In this document: one piece after another, positions 1 to 9,332 of the stretch | Numbering within the stretch: the stretch's first letter is position 1 | Layout of the letters: each line of letters starts with the position of its first letter | Source of the DNA: Oscillospiraceae bacterium | GTDB lineage: Bacteria > Bacillota > Clostridia > Lachnospirales > Lachnospiraceae | Assembly: GCA_021771715.1 (NCBI GenBank) | Contig: JAETOO010000021.1 | Span: 1-62,260, forward strand | Length of the DNA: 62,260 bases | Direction of reading: 5' to 3' | Translations under genes and position numbers: made by a program | Notes under the pieces: model-generated | What the model was told of the DNA's origin: nothing | Database searches by the model: none | Seen by the model: the letters and a program-made list of their open reading frames with translations, nothing else

Positions 1-187
1 CAGATTCCACCTCACGATGGACACCCTTGCCTTCGGCTATATCCTTCCCACTACCGGGCGGATTCGGAACTTTCATCCGTTAGAAACGTGCGCCGCCAGG
101 CGCACCATAGAAAAAGGTAAGGCAGACCGTGCAAGCTTGCTTGCTAAGGTCTGTATTACCTTTTTTGAATGGGCGGAACGCCCATTC
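1..187. repeat. structured intergenic block with two perfect hairpins
   Basis: No credible coding sequence is present. Two perfect palindromes are visible: GTGCGCC/GGCGCAC at 88-105 and GAATGGGCG/CGCCCATTC at 167-187, with a terminator-like hairpin between them. I have the impression that the first 110 bases resemble a non-coding repeat block common in clostridial genomes, but I cannot verify that here. Confidence 0.4.
116..166 (+). terminator. Rho-independent terminator-like hairpin
   Basis: GGTAA and CAGACC (116-128) pair with GGTCTG and TTACC (148-160), followed by six T. Five A precede the stem, so it could also act on leftward transcripts. The gene it serves would lie upstream of the window. 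Confidence 0.55.
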
Positions 188-310
188 AGCCACAGACAGG
201 AGCCGCAAAGCGGCGGATAGCTTGCGTAGCAAGCGGGTCTGTGGCCTGCATGGCGTCCTGACTGCACTATAATTTACATTCAGCCACAGACCCGCCTGCA
301 TGGCGTCTGG
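183..310 (+). repeat. dispersed palindromic repeat, copy A
   Basis: CAGCCACAGAC (187) pairs with GTCTGTGG (237) around two inner hairpins, CCGC-aaa-GCGG and CTTGC-gta-GCAAG. Next come CCTGCATGGCGTCCTGACTG (245-264) and a second partial end at 279-308. The whole unit matches, in opposite orientation, the copy at 34164-34303, and the GCATGGCGTCC part recurs at 11835, 26074 and 42106. Confidence 0.75.
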
Positions 311-332
311 ATTAATCTACAAACACCAAAAA

Positions 333-360
333 CAGGGAATGCCGTTTTCAGCACTCCCTG
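333..360 (-). terminator. terminator of the short leftward unit
   Basis: CAGGGAATGC (333-342) pairs with GCACTCCCTG (351-360) with a single wobble. Read leftward, the stem is followed by TTTTTGG. It closes a transcription unit that starts at the promoter at 907-935, giving a transcript of about 570 nt. Confidence 0.65.
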
Positions 361-743
361 CTTATTCTTTTTTATTCAGTTTTTTGTTTTCTATGACGGA
401 ACTCTCTCTGTCCGCCGCTCTATTTTTATGTATTGGAGAGGTACATTCCTGCTGTTCATCCGCGGTTGATAAAATCGTTTCTTTACACGTATTTTTCTTG
501 GCGGATCATGTGGCTGTCTCTTTTGGGCTTTTCATCGATTGGATAACATTTGCGGAGCTATTGCCGGATCAATCGGGCAACCTCTTTTGTGCTCCTGTCT
601 CCTTTTTGTTTTCGGATTCGATTACGAATATTGTTCTTCTGTGTTCTCGCCCTTGATGAATTTTGCTTTTCGAATGTGAGTAAATGTGCTCTATCAGCAG
701 ATTCTCTTTCTCTCCAATTACCGTTTCTTTACGATCATTTGAA

Positions 744-824
744 TCATTTCTGATAGAGGTCTTCTCTACAGGAAACATTTGCTCTGCCACATGCGGTTAA
801 ATAGTGATGTGGTGCTGTGTCCAC
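744..824 (-). CDS. possible 26-residue leader or small peptide
   Basis: A GTG start lies nine bases after a strong AGGAGAGGAGG ribosome binding site, inside a unit with its own promoter (907-935) and terminator (333-360). The peptide starts MDTAPHHYLTACGRAN and ends EDLYQK. A second reading frame overlaps it and runs to 569 (about 73 residues, basic and Glu/Lys-rich), but it has no ribosome binding site. The rest of the unit, 360-740, is AT-rich and full of stops, as in a decayed gene or a structured RNA. I recognise no family. The unit could be a leader peptide, a small toxin or a non-coding RNA; only the translation signal supports the call. Confidence 0.3.
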   Translation of the reverse strand: MDTAPHHYLTACGRANVSCREDLYQK

Positions 825-906
825 TGGTATCGACCTCCTCTCCTTTACAGCTACATTGTCTATAGTGGATATCTATAGGAACAACAATGTTTCTGTTGAT
901 GGTTGT

Positions 907-935
907 ATCTTAGCAGATAACATTTGTTTTGTCAA
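907..935 (-). promoter_or_regulatory. strong sigma-A promoter firing leftward
   Basis: Read on the minus strand the motif is TTGACA, a 17-base spacer and TAAGAT. Just downstream, ACATTGT/ACAATGT at 851-890 forms an inverted repeat enclosing two CTATAG hexamers, which may be an operator or a leader hairpin. Confidence 0.65.
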
Positions 936-1073
936 TACTATTTCTTTGATTTTTTTAAATTAATTTTAATCAAGTATTAATAAGCCGCTTTAATTGTGAA
1001 TTTTATTAATTTGTGTGTTATTTCTGACTATTTATTGTTTTGATACAATAGGGGATTCGAGTCGCTGGCGGAC

Positions 1074-1315
1074 GAGAAGATCGCAGGGCCGCCCGGAAGC
1101 TCCGAATCGCTCGTCTACAAGATCTAAGGCTGCGGGACGCCTGCGCATCTGCCGCGGGCAACTCGAAAAATGTGCCGAATGCACATTTTTCTCAGACAGT
1201 GCCCGCTAAAAATCCTGCTGGATCGCAGGATTTTTACAGGTGCTCCGATGTCCCGCAGTCTAAGATCTTGTAAAGACTCGCTACAGTCACTTCCGGGCGG
1301 CCCTGCGATCTTCTC
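1074..1315. repeat. 242-bp nested inverted-repeat element
   Basis: The outer arms (1074-1099 and 1290-1315) are perfect 26-bp inverted repeats. Inside, 1117-1140 and 1249-1272 pair with two mismatches. Two adjacent hairpins fill the centre: AAAAATGTGC/GCACATTTTT near 1166-1191 and AAAAATCCTGC/GCAGGATTTTT near 1210-1239. There is no coding capacity. It sits just downstream of the aconitase-like gene and could terminate it, but the size and nesting suggest a non-autonomous mobile element. A 22-bp exact copy of one end recurs at 20004-20025. Confidence 0.7.
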
Positions 1316-1352
1316 TGACAGTGAAAAAGGTAGGGTGTTTGCCCTGTTTTAT

Positions 1353-3647
1353 TTATTTTACGCGGTTGAAGTTGATCAGGCAGCCGTTAAGGATGATCTG
1401 GCGCTCGTCTGCGGTGAGTTCGCCGAGCTTCAGGGTAAATGGGGTGAGGGTACGGTTCTTGACGACGTACGCGGTCACCTCCGGGAGGCTGTGTGCGACT
1501 GCGGTGCGGATGTTCGGGAGGAAGAGGTAGTCGCCGTTTGTGAACGGGAGCTCACCCTCGGGGATCAGGAAGGGCAGCATGCCCCAGTTGATCAGGTTCG
1601 AGCGGTAGCGCTTGGTCGCGTAGCTGTGCGCGATGTTCGCCCAGCCGCCGAGCACTTTCTGGCACGATGCGGCCTGCTCGCGCGCGCTGCCGTCGCCGGG
1701 CTTCACGGCGAAAATCGTGCTGCCGACTCCGGTGTTCTGCGGGGTCACGTCTGTGTATGCGGCTTTTACTGCCTCGAGCACGCCGGACAGCTCCGGGAGC
1801 GCCTCGCACATGTCAGTGCCTGACTCGCGCGCGATCTCTGCTTTCTGCACGGCCTTCGCGCGACCTACGTACGCCGGGTCCTTGCGCGAGAGTGCGAACT
1901 CTGCGAGGCCGAGCGGGTTCGAGCGGTAGGACGAGGTCTCGCCAGACGGGATCAGTTCATCCGTCGTCGTGACCGGGTCGTGGATCTCGGACACCACCTT
2001 GAGGATCAGGTGCTCGGTCAGCTCGCACATCGCCGGCCAGTCCTTGATGTTCGGCCCGAGCTGGATCTCGACGCTGGGGTCCGCGACTCCCTTGCTGTCA
2101 AACACGCGGTTCGCGTAGATGCTGCTGTCAAAGAAATACTTCGGCTTCGCAAAGTCGACGTCGATGTCCGTCGCCGCGGTCAGGTAGCCCTGGTTCGCCG
2201 CGGTCGCCGCGATCGAGCGCGCATCCATCAGCGCGACGGACGCGATCTGTCCGCTCTGCAGCTTCGAGCCCTCGCGGTTCGGGAAGTTCCGCGTCGAGTG
2301 GCGGATGCTGAACGCATTGTTCGCCGGCGTGTCGCCCGCGCCGAAGCACGGACCGCAGAACGCGGTCTTCACGATCGCTCCGCTCCGGATCAGATCTGCC
2401 AGACATCCGTTCTTCGCGAGCTCCATGTAGATCGGCGTGCTCGCCGGGTAGACGCTCAGGGTGAACTCGTCGGAGCCGATGAAGCTGCCGCGCAGAATGT
2501 CCGCCGCGTCGCAGATGTTCTCAAAGCCGCCGCCCGCGCAGCCCGCGATGATGCCCTGGTCGACGTACAGCCTTCCGTTGCGCACCTTATTTTTCAGCGT
2601 GAAGTCCACCGCGCCCTCGAGGCTTACCTTCGCGCGCTTTTCCACGTCGTCCAGGATATCCATGAGGTTCGCGTTCAGCTCCTCGATCGTGTACGTGTTG
2701 CTCGGGTGGAACGGCATCGCGATCATCGGGCGAATCTTGTCCAGGTCGACCTCCACGACACCGTCGTAGTACGCGACGGCGCCCGGATTCAGCTCCTCGT
2801 AATCGCCGCTCCGGCCGTGAATCTCGTAGAACTCTTTGATCTCGTCGTCCGTTCTCCAGATCGAGGACAGGCAGGTCGTCTCCGTCGTCATCACATCGAC
2901 GCCGATTCGGAAATCCGCGCTTAAATTTGCGACGCCCGGCCCCACAAACTCCATGACTTTATTGTTTACATAGCCGTTCGCGAACACCGCGCCGATGATC
3001 GCGAGCGCGATATCCTGCGGGCCGACTCCCTTGACCGGCTTTCCGGTCAGGTAGACTGCGACCACACCCGGCATATTGATGTCGTACGTCTGGTTCAGCA
3101 GCTGCTTCACGAGCTCCGGGCCGCCCTCGCCGACGGCCATCGTGCCGAGCGCGCCGTACCTCGTGTGGGAATCCGAGCCGAGGATCATACCGCCGCCCTC
3201 CGCGAGCATCTCGCGCGCGAACTGGTGGATGACTGCCTGATGAGGCGGCACATAGACACCGCCGTACTTTTTCGCGCAGGTCAGGCCAAACATGTGGTCA
3301 TCCTCGTTGATCGTGCCGCCCACCGCGCACAGGGAATTGTGGCAGTTCGTCAGCACGTAGGGCATCGGAAACTTCTCCAGCCCCGACGCGCGCGCCGTCT
3401 GGATGATCCCGACGAACGTGATATCGTGGCTTGTCAGCTTGTCAAAGCGAAGCTTGAGCTTCTGCATATTGTCCGAAGTGTTGTGCTTCTTCAGAATCGA
3501 CCAGGCGATCGTCTGCTGCGCCGCCTCCTCCTTGGTCGGCACATGGCCGCCGAGCACCTGCCCCAGCTTCGCAGCCGCGTCCGCGTCGTCCGCGATGAGC
3601 TGCGTGCCGTTTACCAGATACGCTCCCGTGTCATACAAATGAATCAT
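1353..3647 (-). CDS. aconitase-family hydratase (YbhJ-like)
   Basis: This 764-residue protein has the aconitase core. SDSHT is at 158-162, and three cysteines in cluster-binding context are at C370 ([12 protein letters not shown]) and C431/C434 ([11 protein letters not shown]). The spacing of 61 and 3 is close to that of true aconitases, so a 4Fe-4S cluster is expected. A C-terminal swivel-type domain carries [12 protein letters not shown]. The pattern and length resemble the E. coli YbhJ group rather than AcnA, AcnB or LeuC, so the substrate is unknown; a hydratase or dehydratase acting on a hydroxy-acid is the safe reading. GAGGAGG precedes the ATG by seven bases. The gene is alone between a terminator behind murA and the nested repeat at 1074-1315, so context does not reveal a pathway. 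Confidence 0.85.
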   Translation of the reverse strand: MIHLYDTGAYLVNGTQLIADDADAAAKLGQVLGGHVPTKEEAAQQTIAWSILKKHNTSDNMQKLKLRFDKLTSHDITFVGIIQTARASGLEKFPMPYVLTNCHNSLCAVGGTINEDDHMFGLTCAKKYGGVYVPPHQAVIHQFAREMLAEGGGMILGSDSHTRYGALGTMAVGEGGPELVKQLLNQTYDINMPGVVAVYLTGKPVKGVGPQDIALAIIGAVFANGYVNNKVMEFVGPGVANLSADFRIGVDVMTTETTCLSSIWRTDDEIKEFYEIHGRSGDYEELNPGAVAYYDGVVEVDLDKIRPMIAMPFHPSNTYTIEELNANLMDILDDVEKRAKVSLEGAVDFTLKNKVRNGRLYVDQGIIAGCAGGGFENICDAADILRGSFIGSDEFTLSVYPASTPIYMELAKNGCLADLIRSGAIVKTAFCGPCFGAGDTPANNAFSIRHSTRNFPNREGSKLQSGQIASVALMDARSIAATAANQGYLTAATDIDVDFAKPKYFFDSSIYANRVFDSKGVADPSVEIQLGPNIKDWPAMCELTEHLILKVVSEIHDPVTTTDELIPSGETSSYRSNPLGLAEFALSRKDPAYVGRAKAVQKAEIARESGTDMCEALPELSGVLEAVKAAYTDVTPQNTGVGSTIFAVKPGDGSAREQAASCQKVLGGWANIAHSYATKRYRSNLINWGMLPFLIPEGELPFTNGDYLFLPNIRTAVAHSLPEVTAYVVKNRTLTPFTLKLGELTADERQIILNGCLINFNRVK

Positions 3648-3716
3648 ACCATATCCTCCTCAAAACTCTCAGCGGCGGCCCCCGCCGCCCGGATCTCCAG
3701 TTCCATCTTAAAACGA

Positions 3717-3743
3717 AAGGCTGCCTTAAAATCCAGCAGCCTT
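3717..3743 (-). terminator. terminator behind murA
   Basis: AAGGCTGC and GCAGCCTT form a perfect 8-bp stem followed leftward by TTTCGTTTT. A GC hairpin, GGCGGC/GCCGCC (3672-3688), follows between it and the next gene. Confidence 0.7.
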
Positions 3744-3771
3744 ACTGACCATCTTTCTGATTCTATTTATC

Positions 3772-5064
3772 TCATCCACAGCGCAGGCGGAACTTCCGCG
3801 CTTCCTTCTCGCTGCTGATCCGCTCGATCTCAGCGCCCAGGCTGCGCAGCTTCTCGTCGAACTCCTCGTAACCGCGCTGAATGTAGACGATATCGTCCAC
3901 GGTCGTGATCCCCTCCGCCGCGAGCGCCGCGATCACAAGCGCCGCGCCGGCTCTCAGATCCGGTGCGCAGACACGCGCTCCGGTGAGCTTCTCCACGCCG
4001 GTGATAATCGCCGTGTTGCCCTCGACGCGGACAATCGCTCCCATGCGCGCCAGCTCATCCATATATTTAAACCGATTCTCGAAAATACTCTCTGTCACAA
4101 TGCTCGTGCCCTTCGCGAGCGCAAGCGTCACCCCGATCTGCGGCTGCATATCCGTCGGATAGCCCGGATACGGAAGCGTCTTGACATTCGTGCTGCACAG
4201 CCGCTTCGTCGCCACGACGCGCACCGCGCTGTCGAACTCCTCGACCTCACACCCGATCTCCAGAAGCTTCGCACTCGTCGCCTCCAGGTGCTTCGGAATG
4301 ACATTTTTTACCACGATATCACCCTTCGTGGCCGCGGCGGCGAACATGAAGGTCCCCGCCTCGATCTGGTCCGGGATGACGGAATACTCCGTCTTGTGGA
4401 GCTTCTGCACGCCGCGGATGCGGATCACGTCCGTCCCGGCGCCCTTGATGTTGGCTCCCATACTGTTCAGGAAGTTCGCCACGTCGACGACGTGCGGCTC
4501 CCTCGCACAGTTCTCAATGATCGTGTAGCCGTCGGCCATCGAAGCTGCCATCATGATATTGATCGTAGCGCCGACCGACACTGTGTCTAAAAAGATATGG
4601 CTCCCGTGCAGGTGATCCGCCTTCGCCACGATAAACCCGTTGCGGATCTCGACCTTTGCGCCGAGCGCCTTGAAGCCCTTGATGTGCAGATCAATCGGGC
4701 GCGAGCCGATATTGCAGCCGCCCGGAAGCGGCACCTCAGCCTTTTTATACTTGCCGAGCAGCGCGCCGATCAGGTAGTAGGACGCGCGGATCCGCTTGAT
4801 GTACTCGTAATCCACGCTCACATCGCCGATATTCTCACTGTTCATCATCACTGCGTGCTTCGTGATCCGGTCGACCCGGACACCGATGCTCTCCATCGCC
4901 TCCAGGAGGACATTGATATCGCGCACATCCGGCAAATTTTCAATCAGTACCGTATCATCCGTCATGATTGCGGCAGCCAGAATCCCGAGCGCCGCATTTT
5001 TCGCACCGCTGATCTCGACCTCGCCGGTCAGCGGGTTGCCGCCTCTGATAATATACTGTTCCAT
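3772..5064 (-). CDS. murA: UDP-N-acetylglucosamine 1-carboxyvinyltransferase
   Basis: MurA transfers enolpyruvate from PEP to UDP-GlcNAc, the first committed step of peptidoglycan precursor synthesis in the cytoplasm. The 430 residues match the family length. K22-N23 in ISGAKNAALG, the catalytic cysteine C117 in PLPGGCNIGSRP and YPTDMQPQ for the later active-site aspartate are all present, so a fosfomycin-sensitive Cys-type enzyme is expected. Firmicutes often carry two paralogues (MurA/MurZ); I cannot tell which this is. The start is backed by a weak AGAGGTG-like site and by a clear upstream promoter. Other wall genes in the window (murI, PBP, LTA-synthase-like) are not in the same operon. 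Confidence 0.95.
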   Translation of the reverse strand: MEQYIIRGGNPLTGEVEISGAKNAALGILAAAIMTDDTVLIENLPDVRDINVLLEAMESIGVRVDRITKHAVMMNSENIGDVSVDYEYIKRIRASYYLIGALLGKYKKAEVPLPGGCNIGSRPIDLHIKGFKALGAKVEIRNGFIVAKADHLHGSHIFLDTVSVGATINIMMAASMADGYTIIENCAREPHVVDVANFLNSMGANIKGAGTDVIRIRGVQKLHKTEYSVIPDQIEAGTFMFAAAATKGDIVVKNVIPKHLEATSAKLLEIGCEVEEFDSAVRVVATKRLCSTNVKTLPYPGYPTDMQPQIGVTLALAKGTSIVTESIFENRFKYMDELARMGAIVRVEGNTAIITGVEKLTGARVCAPDLRAGAALVIAALAAEGITTVDDIVYIQRGYEEFDEKLRSLGAEIERISSEKEARKFRLRCG

Positions 5065-5287
5065 AGGACACCTCTATTGTTTCTTTATACTCGCCTGAGC
5101 ACCCCTGAAGTTCCCTTGTGCCCGCCGCTAAAAACGTCCGACGCAGAGCCTGCTCATCGTCCCCCTCGTCCTCAGATACCTCCGTATGCCGCGCATACGT
5201 CTCCCTTGCCTTTCGGCAGCCGCATCCTCCCGCAGCCAGCGCGCCCCTTCCGCACGGTTGGCCCGAGCAAATCCGGTCTATCTGTTT

Positions 5288-5315
5288 AGTATACCACAAA
5301 GTTCTTATTTGTAAA
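5288..5315 (-). promoter_or_regulatory. murA promoter
   Basis: TTTACA, 16 bases and an extended TGG-TATACT box lie on the minus strand, leaving a leader of about 220 bases before murA (5065-5287). I saw no riboswitch in the leader. The stretch 5316-5456 beyond the promoter holds no gene or clear terminator. Confidence 0.6.
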
Positions 5316-5456
5316 TAAAATTTAACCGTTTATACATTTTTTGGTAATTATTACGATAACGATCCCGCAAAGATCCGTGTGCACTGCAGATACCGGCGCC
5401 GCTTCTGGACCTGCACTTTGTCGCGCAATCTGACCGCGGCGCACTGCATGTCCCGG

Positions 5457-6029
5457 CTAACTCTTCTTCCGCCTGCGCACGCTGTAGCCAAATGTCCCAA
5501 GCTTTTTCCCCAGCCCGAAATATTCTCCGTGCGAGTACACCATCATCCCGGCCCGGTTCATGTCAAACCGGCCCCGCTCGTCCAGATACGCTCCGTCCAC
5601 GTCGACACCGAGCACCTCCGCGAGAAACATATGGTGCGAGCCGAGCTCGAGGCGCTGCGTCACGCGGCACTCGATGTTCACCGGGCTCTCCTCGATCACC
5701 GGCGCACCGACATGCACCGCCGCTCCCGCCGTCAAATGCATTGCCTCGAACTTGTCCACATCCCGCCCGGACCGCACGCCGCAGAAGTCCGTCGCCCGCG
5801 CGAGCCGCTCCGTCGTCAGGTTGATCACAAACTCGCCGGTCTCGCGGATGATCTCATACGAGTACCGCTCCGGCTTCACCGAGATCGACACCATCGCCGG
5901 CGCGCTGCAGACAGTCCCGGTCCACGCCACCGTGATAATATTCGGCTTCTCCCCCGGCCGCGCACAGCTCACCATCACGGCCGGCAGCGGATACAGCATG
6001 TTCCCGGCGCGCCATATTTCTTTTGCCAT
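5457..6029 (-). CDS. flavin reductase-like FMN-binding protein
   Basis: The 190 residues fit the split-barrel flavin reductase family (PF01613), which binds FMN and often serves as NAD(P)H:flavin oxidoreductase or as a small anaerobic flavoprotein. Typical features are the N-terminal LYPLPAVMVSCARP, NIITVAWTGTVCS and the segment PERYSYEIIRETGEFVINL. The start at 6029 (MAKEIWRAG) was chosen because GAAAGGAAAG precedes it; an upstream in-frame ATG at 6074 has no ribosome binding site. The basic C-terminus (SVRRRKKS) is unusual. The gene lies 76 bp behind the pyrophosphatase and may be read through from it. The physiological partner is unknown. Confidence 0.8.
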   Translation of the reverse strand: MAKEIWRAGNMLYPLPAVMVSCARPGEKPNIITVAWTGTVCSAPAMVSISVKPERYSYEIIRETGEFVINLTTERLARATDFCGVRSGRDVDKFEAMHLTAGAAVHVGAPVIEESPVNIECRVTQRLELGSHHMFLAEVLGVDVDGAYLDERGRFDMNRAGMMVYSHGEYFGLGKKLGTFGYSVRRRKKS

Positions 6030-6105
6030 ATCTTTTCTTTCCTTTCTCACAGTCTCCGTCATGTTACTGTTCAAGGCCGTCCAAAAGTGACTGCCGCGAG
6101 TCTCC

Positions 6106-7833
6106 TCACACCATCGTCATCCGGTTGATCGCCGCCATGAACGACGGCACCATCTGCTTCTTGCGCGACACGATCCCGGAGAGCCTTGCGCAGTTGCCCT
6201 CTGTCTTCTCGTGAAACGCCTCCTGCACCAGCTCGTCCGCTCCCTTTCCGAAACACAGCAGCTCCGTCGACTCACTGATGATATCGGTCAGCATGAAGAA
6301 CATCATATCCGTAGCATGCTTCGCAAACACCTCTTCCATGTACGGCAGCAGCCGCTGCTTGATATTTCCAAGCTCCTTCTCGCTCATCGACGTGATCTGC
6401 CCGATCCCGATATTCCAGTCGCCGAACTCAAACTGCTTGAAGTCCTGGTAGAAAATCTCCTCCGGCGTCTTCGACTGCAGATCGCTGCCCGCCGCAAACA
6501 TCTCCCGCGCGTAGCTCTCGCACTCGATCCCGGCCAGCGCAGCCAGCTTCTGCGCCGCCGCGACGTCGACAGCCGTGCAGGTCGGCGAGCGGAACAACAG
6601 CGTGTCCGAGATGATCGCCGAGCACATCAGTCCTGCGATCTCCCCCGGGATCTCGATTCCCTGCTCCTGGTACATCTGGTAGATAATCGTGCAGGTGCAC
6701 CCGACCGGCTGATTGCGGAAATACACCGGGGCCATCGTCTCGAGCGAGCCGAGGCGGTGATGGTCGATAATCTCCATGATCTCCGCGTCGAGCACGTTGT
6801 CGACCGCCTGCGTCACCTCGTTGTGGTCGACGAGAATCAGCCCGCGCTTGCGCACGCCCAGCAAATTCCGTCTGGAAATCATGCCGACGTAGCTCCCGGA
6901 CTGGTCGAGGATCGGGAAATCGCGGTAGCGCTTCTTCGACATCGTATCCCGGATGTTCTCCGTGTAATCTCCGAGCCGGAACGTCAGCAGATTCTCCTTT
7001 TTCATAAAGAAATCCACCGGCATGCTCTGGTTGATCAGCCGGGCGACCTCATACGTGTCGAGCGGCGTCACGATAATCGAGCAGTTCCGCTCGCGCGCCA
7101 GCCGCTGGATCGTCCGCGAGACCGGGGAGCCCAGACAGACCACAATGCACCCGGCCTCCATCTCGATTGCGCACAGCTGGGACTCGTACCGGTTGCCGAG
7201 GATAACCATGTCGTGCTTCTCGATGTAATTTTCCATCACGTCCGGGTTCGCCGCGGCGATCACGACCTTACCCTTGTCAAAATATCCCGCCTCGTCGCCG
7301 ACGACCATTTCCGCGTCGAGCGTCTCGAGGATATTTCTGTACGGCGTCCGCGCCACCGACACGATCGCGCTGTCCTGCTCCTCCATGTAGGACTTTGCAA
7401 TGTCGTTCACCGTGATCAATCCCTTCAGGTGGTTGTCCTCCGTCGTGATCGGGAGTGTGAACACGTTCTGCGTCATCATCAGGCTCCACGCGTTCTTCAG
7501 GGAGATGTTGCTGCGCACCCCCGGCACCTGGCGGATCGCCATATCCTTGACGCGCGTCCCGATGTTGTCCAGAAACGACGGCGGCTCCACGCCAAAGCGC
7601 TCCAGCACGTACTGCGTCTCCGCGCTGATCTGCCCCGCGCGCACCGGCACATACCGGAATCCGCTCTCCCTCTGGTTCTTCAGATACGCGTACGAGATCG
7701 CCGCGCAGATCGAGTCCGTATCCGGGTTCTTGTGTCCGATGACGCAGACCGTCCGTTTGTGCGTCTCGGGGTTTCCCAGCCCCGCCTGATCCTTCTTCGC
7801 TTCCAGCTCCTGATAATTTTTCTTCTCCTTCAT
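6106..7833 (-). CDS. CBS-DRTGG family II (Mn-dependent) inorganic pyrophosphatase
   Basis: This cytoplasmic enzyme hydrolyses pyrophosphate to drive biosynthesis. The 575 residues carry the split DHH phosphoesterase domain: GHKNPDTDS at 33-41, LVDHNE near 336 and the DHH triad at 357-359, with a DHHA2 domain ending in SGIVSRKKQ. Between the two halves of the DHH domain lies a regulatory insert of about 200 residues: a CBS motif (about 95-150), a DRTGG domain (about 165-260) and a second CBS motif (about 275-330). In characterised relatives this module binds AMP/ADP (inhibiting) or ATP and diadenosine polyphosphates (activating). It follows cdd by 114 bp. The start ATG has a GGAG-like site further upstream. 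Confidence 0.92.
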   Translation of the reverse strand: MKEKKNYQELEAKKDQAGLGNPETHKRTVCVIGHKNPDTDSICAAISYAYLKNQRESGFRYVPVRAGQISAETQYVLERFGVEPPSFLDNIGTRVKDMAIRQVPGVRSNISLKNAWSLMMTQNVFTLPITTEDNHLKGLITVNDIAKSYMEEQDSAIVSVARTPYRNILETLDAEMVVGDEAGYFDKGKVVIAAANPDVMENYIEKHDMVILGNRYESQLCAIEMEAGCIVVCLGSPVSRTIQRLARERNCSIIVTPLDTYEVARLINQSMPVDFFMKKENLLTFRLGDYTENIRDTMSKKRYRDFPILDQSGSYVGMISRRNLLGVRKRGLILVDHNEVTQAVDNVLDAEIMEIIDHHRLGSLETMAPVYFRNQPVGCTCTIIYQMYQEQGIEIPGEIAGLMCSAIISDTLLFRSPTCTAVDVAAAQKLAALAGIECESYAREMFAAGSDLQSKTPEEIFYQDFKQFEFGDWNIGIGQITSMSEKELGNIKQRLLPYMEEVFAKHATDMMFFMLTDIISESTELLCFGKGADELVQEAFHEKTEGNCARLSGIVSRKKQMVPSFMAAINRMTMV

Positions 7834-7947
7834 CCTGCACTCCCATCTCTGTTTTCGACCGCAGCCTTAACTCCGCGGTCATTCCTGCATTCCAAACTGT
7901 CACCGACGCTTCCACAGGTCAAAGCGTCTCGCCATCCCTGCCGTTTA

Positions 7948-8376
7948 TCACCGCTCCAGATCCTGCGGACCGAAGCTCTCCGGCAGCAGTTCTCTAAGCA
8001 GATACGTCCTGTAATCGTCTGCGCCGCGCGCCAGGATAATCTCAAACGTCTCCGGATCGCAGAACTCGCGCATCACCTGCCGGCACACCCCGCACGGCGC
8101 ACAGTAGTCGCCCTGCTGTCCCGGGTAGTTCCCCACGATGGCAATCCGCCGGAACCGTCTCTGCCCCTCCGACACCGCCTTGAAGAAGGCCGTGCGCTCC
8201 GCGCAGTTTGACGGCGTATACGCCGCGTTCTCGATATTGCAGCCCTGATACACGGTCCCGTCCTCGGCCTCCAGCGCCGCACCCGTCGCAAACCCGGAGT
8301 ACGGAGAATACGAGCGCGACTGCGCGTCGTACGCCAGCCGGATCAGTTCCGTCACCTCATGTTTTTTCTCATCCAT
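7948..8376 (-). CDS. cdd: cytidine deaminase
   Basis: Cdd deaminates cytidine and deoxycytidine to uridine forms for pyrimidine salvage. The 142 residues show the homotetrameric zinc enzyme signature: CNIENAAYTPSNCAERTA with the catalytic CAE, followed by YCAPCGVCRQVM with the two other zinc-ligand cysteines. Start 8376 (MDEKKHEVTE) was chosen because GGGAGG lies nine bases upstream; the reading frame is open for 48 more codons but without a start signal or family similarity. Together with deoD upstream on the same strand it forms a nucleoside-salvage group, although a large hairpin at 8477-8607 lies between them. Confidence 0.93.
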   Translation of the reverse strand: MDEKKHEVTELIRLAYDAQSRSYSPYSGFATGAALEAEDGTVYQGCNIENAAYTPSNCAERTAFFKAVSEGQRRFRRIAIVGNYPGQQGDYCAPCGVCRQVMREFCDPETFEIILARGADDYRTYLLRELLPESFGPQDLER

Positions 8377-8476
8377 ATCCGATACCTCCCTGTCCGATCC
8401 ATCTGTCTCCTCGCGCCAGTTCACGCAGGTTCGTTTTCTTTCACGCGAGACGCCGTTTTCTATGGCGCGAAAAAAC

Positions 8477-8607
8477 TGCCGCACGAAGCGCCTGCGCACC
8501 ACCCCGGGCAGTCCTGACATCGCGCACCGGACAGTTACACAGGAACTTCGGTACGCGATGCCGGTCCGCCAGATCTGCCAGGTATTGCGCTGTACCTTCG
8601 TGCGGCA
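8477..8607 (-). repeat. large nested inverted repeat between deoD and cdd
   Basis: TGCCGCACGAAG (8477-8488) and CTTCGTGCGGCA (8596-8607) are perfect 12-bp arms. The interior folds further, for example GGTAC/GTACC around 8552-8595. Read leftward the outer arm is followed by CAGTTTTTTCGC, so it can act as an outsized terminator for deoD. It resembles in architecture, not sequence, the element at 1074-1315. Confidence 0.55.
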
Positions 8608-8621
8608 ACCCTCACAACGTC

Positions 8622-9332
8622 TTATGCGATTTCCAGCGCGATCTTCATCATATCGCGGAAGCTCGTCTGGCGCTCCTCGGCCGTCGTCGCCTCTCCGGTC
8701 ACAAGGCTGTCCGAGATCGTCACGATCGTCAGCGCGTTCTTGCCCGCACGCGCCGCGTTCATGTACAGCGCAACCGACTCCATCTCGACGGCCAGCGCGC
8801 CCATCTTCTGCCAGCTCGCCGTCGTCTGACGGTCGCTGTAGAACACGTCGGAGCTCACGACATTGCCGACCTGATAGCCGATATTGCCCATCTCCTCCAC
8901 GACCTGCACTGCCTTGCGCAGCAGCTCGTACGAAGCGATCGGCGCAAACGTCCCCGGCAGCTCAAACTGCGCCGCGAAGTTGGAATCCGTGCACGCGCCC
9001 ATCGCCAGCACGACGTCGCGGATCTTCAGCTTCGGGCTGATCGACCCTGCCGTGCCGATCCGGATGATATTGTCCACATCGTAGAAGTTGAACAGCTCAT
9101 ACGAGTAGATCCCCATCGACGGCATTCCCATGCCGCTCGCCATCACTGACACACGCTTCCCGTTGTAGTAGCCTGTATAACCGTTAATTCCGCGTACCTG
9201 GTTCACCAGTACCGCATCCGTCAAAAATGTCTCCGCGATATACTTCGCGCGCAGAGGATCTCCCGGCATCAGAACCGTCTTCGCGAAATCCCCCTCCTTT
9301 GCCGCAATGTGCGGGGTTGGAATATTACTCAT
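8622..9332 (-). CDS. deoD: purine nucleoside phosphorylase, DeoD type
   Basis: This enzyme splits purine ribo- and deoxyribonucleosides with phosphate to base plus (deoxy)ribose-1-phosphate. The 236 residues match the hexameric trimer-of-dimers family: MPGDPLRAKYIAE at the phosphate site, ASGMGMPSMGIYSYEL, IRIGTAGSI, ALAVEMESVALY for nucleoside binding and ISDSLVTGE with the general acid aspartate. AGGAGA precedes the ATG. The 517-bp region upstream (9333-9849) contains no gene, only terminator-like hairpins, and I could not settle on a single promoter. Confidence 0.95.
   Translation of the reverse strand: MSNIPTPHIAAKEGDFAKTVLMPGDPLRAKYIAETFLTDAVLVNQVRGINGYTGYYNGKRVSVMASGMGMPSMGIYSYELFNFYDVDNIIRIGTAGSISPKLKIRDVVLAMGACTDSNFAAQFELPGTFAPIASYELLRKAVQVVEEMGNIGYQVGNVVSSDVFYSDRQTTASWQKMGALAVEMESVALYMNAARAGKNALTIVTISDSLVTGEATTAEERQTSFRDMMKIALEIA

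Noticed and set aside
1980..2924. Long plus-strand open frame opposite the aconitase-like gene
   Set aside because: Arg/His/Val-rich shadow caused by high GC and codon bias of the true minus-strand gene; no ribosome binding site or domain.
5065..5287. Riboswitch in the murA leader
   Set aside because: About 220 bases of leader, but I could not identify any known aptamer core or an antiterminator pair.
6211..8211. 666-codon plus-strand frame opposite the pyrophosphatase and cdd
   Set aside because: It spans two real genes on the other strand and reads as Arg/Leu/His-rich nonsense.
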